The notes under the pieces were generated by a model. It worked only from the letters and a program-made list of their open reading frames with translations. It was not told where the DNA came from and did not search any database. DNA of 64,000 nucleotides from Ziziphus jujuba. Its lineage: Eukaryota; Streptophyta; Magnoliopsida; Rosales; Rhamnaceae. The stretch lies in assembly GCF_031755915.1 (NCBI RefSeq), contig NC_083383.1, forward strand, positions 20,697,001 through 20,761,000, in the 5' to 3' direction. This document shows positions 61,722-64,000 of this stretch, in pieces. Position 1 is the first letter of the stretch, and every line of letters begins with the position of its first letter. The position numbers and the translations under genes were made by a program.

Positions 61722-63460
61722 AATATATATATATATATGGTTTTGGTATGAACTAAATGCTTTGAAAATTTTAATATGTTTACAAGAGAATTGTGTTTTA
61801 TAAAATTTACATGGTAAAATATTAATTTCAACTATTATCCCTAAAATTTACTTTAATTCAATTTTAATTCTTCTAATTTAACTAGTCTTTGCAGTCTTTG
61901 CCGTTACAAATATTATGTTAAGATTAACAGCGGTAAATGAATAATTGCACACCTTAAAAATATATGTAAGCTTATTTATTGGAAAATGTGTTTTTTTTTT
62001 TTTTTTTGGTCATCTTGGAAGTTAAGTATATTAAAATATAAAACTTTTAGAAGACCTACAATTCTTGAAATGTCAGTCAAAAAGAGTCCAAAATAAAAAA
62101 AAGATATTGTTTTTGGAAAATATGCAGTTTTTTTTTAGTACTATTTATTTTACGCTTAAACTTAAAAAGATGATATTTTTTTTTAAAAAAAATTGTTATA
62201 TTCCTTTAATTTTAAAATATTTTATTAAATAGTAAAAAATAAATGCTTTAAAAAAAAGTCACAAATAAATAAATTGAAAAAATTAAAACTTTTTTTGATA
62301 AAAAATTAAAATTTTGAATTAACAAATTGCAAAATATTTAAAAAAAAAAAAAAAAAGCAAACAAAAACAAAAACTTGTTCTCTCTTGTTCTTTTGTTTCT
62401 CTTCTCTTCCTTCCACTCTATATTCTTTCTGCAATCTTTTTCTTCTTATGCATTAGAAATATTTTCACTGTTAAAGCCATATATCAAGTCGTAGTTTGAT
62501 TTTTGCATAACTGAGTTTTGGATGAAAATGTAATCTCACCTCCCATCCTCCAAACCAGTGCTGGAATCTCTCTCCTCTATAAATCGAGATCACCAAAACT
62601 CCAACATTTTGAAATAAACCCATCTGTGGACTCCAATTTCGAATCATTCACAATCGTTTGGCTTCCACTACTATAGTCTATAATAACGCTCTTCTTTCAT
62701 TCTTCCATGCCCATATGATTTGGATCTTAAATTTTTATGGTGGGTTTAACAGGTGAAAACAAAAGATAAATTTGGGGCTTTCATTATAAAGAAGGCTCAG
62801 TTTCTCTCTTTGCTTCTATGGAGATTTGGTGGAGAGTTTGAAAATTTTACATAAAGGATGGTTTTATTTATTGTTTAATTAATTAATTACTTTTTTGTTT
62901 ACCTTCAATCTCATTTGCAGTTGAAAAGAGAGAAGGGAAAAGCTCCAACTGAAGAGGAAAAGTCGTCTGGAAGAGAGAATGGCACCTTGTGTGTTAGAAA
63001 TAATCAATCTTTTGGTACTTGATAATTATATGTGTAAGTTATACGTGATAAAACTATGACACTGTTAACGGTGGCTGACAAAACAAGGATCCAAGAAAGA
63101 GCAAAAGATAAAGACATTGAAGATGAAGAGAAAATAAATAGGAGATTTATATGTCAATATATATATATATATATATATTTTATAATTTGTTAATGTAACG
63201 TTAGATAGCAAGTGAAAGTGAAAAATGTAAAATTTAATAAACTGAAATACACAGTTCGTACTACCATATTTAATTAGGGCGGGGTGCCTATATTTTCTAT
63301 CACGTCCATATGGAAAAAGATCTTTTTCTAACTATGTAAAGAAAGAAAATCGACACTTTCCTTTTCGACTTTACCATTATATACGTGGAAATATTGTAGT
63401 CTTTACTTTCCAAGAAAATTAGCCCCCGCACTTTCCCGTTCTAATATTAGGGTTATTCAC
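61481..63460. other. AT-rich spacer with a possible gene remnant
   Basis: (CA)n(TA)n lies at about 61690-61737 and poly-A runs near 62340. A GC-richer patch at 62380-63000 has pyrimidine-rich text, a TTTGCAG acceptor-like site near 62919 and a Lys/Glu-rich short frame after it (LKREKGKAPTEEEKSSGREN). I could not assign it. Confidence 0.4.
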
Positions 63461-63462
63461 TC

Positions 63463-63470
63463 TATAAATA
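63463..63470 (+). promoter_or_regulatory. TATA box of the gene at 63542
   Basis: TATAAATA in the context CTCTATAAATACACTGC lies about 72 bp upstream of the ATG, a usual plant distance allowing a leader of about 40-50 nt. Confidence 0.75.
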
Positions 63471-63541
63471 CACTGCATACGTGCACTATACGATATACAA
63501 TTTCACAAATCCACCAAATAAATCTTCTGCCCTCTTAAGCA

Positions 63542-63964
63542 ATGAATCCGTATGGCAGGCAGGGTGGTCTTCTTGTCCAACTGCGAGAAGATGGAAGCAT
63601 TGTTCCTGACAATTGGCACATCCAAAGGGTGGTTGAAAACGAAGAGATCATGAAGGAGGAGCTGATGTTAAAGGACCATGAGGTTTTATCTTATGTATTT
63701 AATATGATAAATAATAAGATGACCAATGGCACCCAAATGTTGAAGAAGCTGTGTGTTTCAATGGTAGATGTCACCGATCAAGTTTCTGTAACATATCCAA
63801 GCTTTTTGGAGATGGTGCGAAAGAGAGATCGCAGCAAATCTTTTAAGTTGGGAATCCAAGACTTAGTTAAGGCTCGAAGTATCAAGGCCGGAGATCAAAT
63901 TTCTCTTATTTATGATGCTTCATCTGCCACTTTTTCCTTTAAGTTGCTCACTCCAAGTGCTTGA
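63542..63964 (+). CDS. Small single-exon protein with B3-like C-terminal half
   Basis: The ATG at 63542 follows a good TATA box and the leader CCTCTTAAGCA; the frame is intact for 140 residues to TGA at 63964. Visible parts are an N-terminal Gly/Leu-rich piece, a charged stretch (VVENEEIMKEELMLKDHEVL), a middle LCVSMVDVTDQVSVTYPSFL and a final block SFKLGIQDLVKARSIKAGDQ followed by ISLIYDASSATFSFKLLTP. That last block has the pattern of the end of plant B3 DNA-binding domains of the DUF313/REM type (KSYxL-WxxVVKxNxLKxGDxIxLW). A transcription-factor role is inferred from this resemblance only; the protein is shorter than typical B3 factors and may be a divergent single-domain member. Confidence 0.65.
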   Translation: MNPYGRQGGLLVQLREDGSIVPDNWHIQRVVENEEIMKEELMLKDHEVLSYVFNMINNKMTNGTQMLKKLCVSMVDVTDQVSVTYPSFLEMVRKRDRSKSFKLGIQDLVKARSIKAGDQISLIYDASSATFSFKLLTPSA

Positions 63965-64000
63965 ATGGCTATTATCTAAATTAATTTAAAATTTATATAG

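Overview
The window reads as nuclear DNA of a dicot plant, probably a woody species. It is strongly AT-rich, its genes carry short plant-type introns, and most of the sequence is transposon debris of several ages. I cannot name the species.

Layout. Positions 1-1766 (minus strand) hold the first two exons of a CTR1-like Raf-type protein kinase gene that runs off the left edge; its leader and promoter lie to about 2.44 kb. From 2.4 to 14.9 kb there is AT-rich intergenic DNA with short duplications and an old solo-LTR-like element (about 6.1-8.7 kb). Positions 14985-32556 are one Mutator-like element (MULE) of 17.6 kb, with terminal inverted repeats of about 82 bp and a perfect 9-bp target duplication (TATCGCTGG). 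From 32.6 to 44 kb lies decayed intergenic DNA with a gypsy integrase relic (34.4-35.4 kb) between LTR-like repeats and a small RNase H-like relic (38.1 kb). Positions 44217-47014 are a 2.8-kb LTR-type element with a perfect TTATA duplication, inserted into an older relative that ends at 49439. An inverted relative starts only 4 bp later. Positions 51576-51874 carry the start of a DnaJ-type zinc-finger protein gene that breaks off. From 53.7 to 58.9 kb lies a rearranged Ty3/gypsy retrotransposon on the minus strand. From 58.9 to 61.5 kb there are more inverted LTR relatives. At 63542 a small single-exon gene with a B3-like C-terminal half begins behind a TATA box.

The main object is the MULE. 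On the plus strand it carries a mudrA-like transposase (DNA-binding domain, DDE core, SWIM zinc finger, CCHC knuckle) broken by one TAG. On the minus strand it carries a ten-exon gene for a DUF1985 plus Ulp1-like C48 protease, which I reassembled from splice sites. Its His, Asp, Gln and Cys residues are present, but it has two nonsense codons and a 1-nt frameshift. The two genes converge on a 3.9-kb array of about 14 units of roughly 255 bp. Nine units point one way and five the other, and every unit holds its own hairpin. The element also carries pieces of other genes, including a CCCH zinc-finger C-terminus. The inverted array between the two convergent transposon genes is the strongest candidate here for something undescribed.
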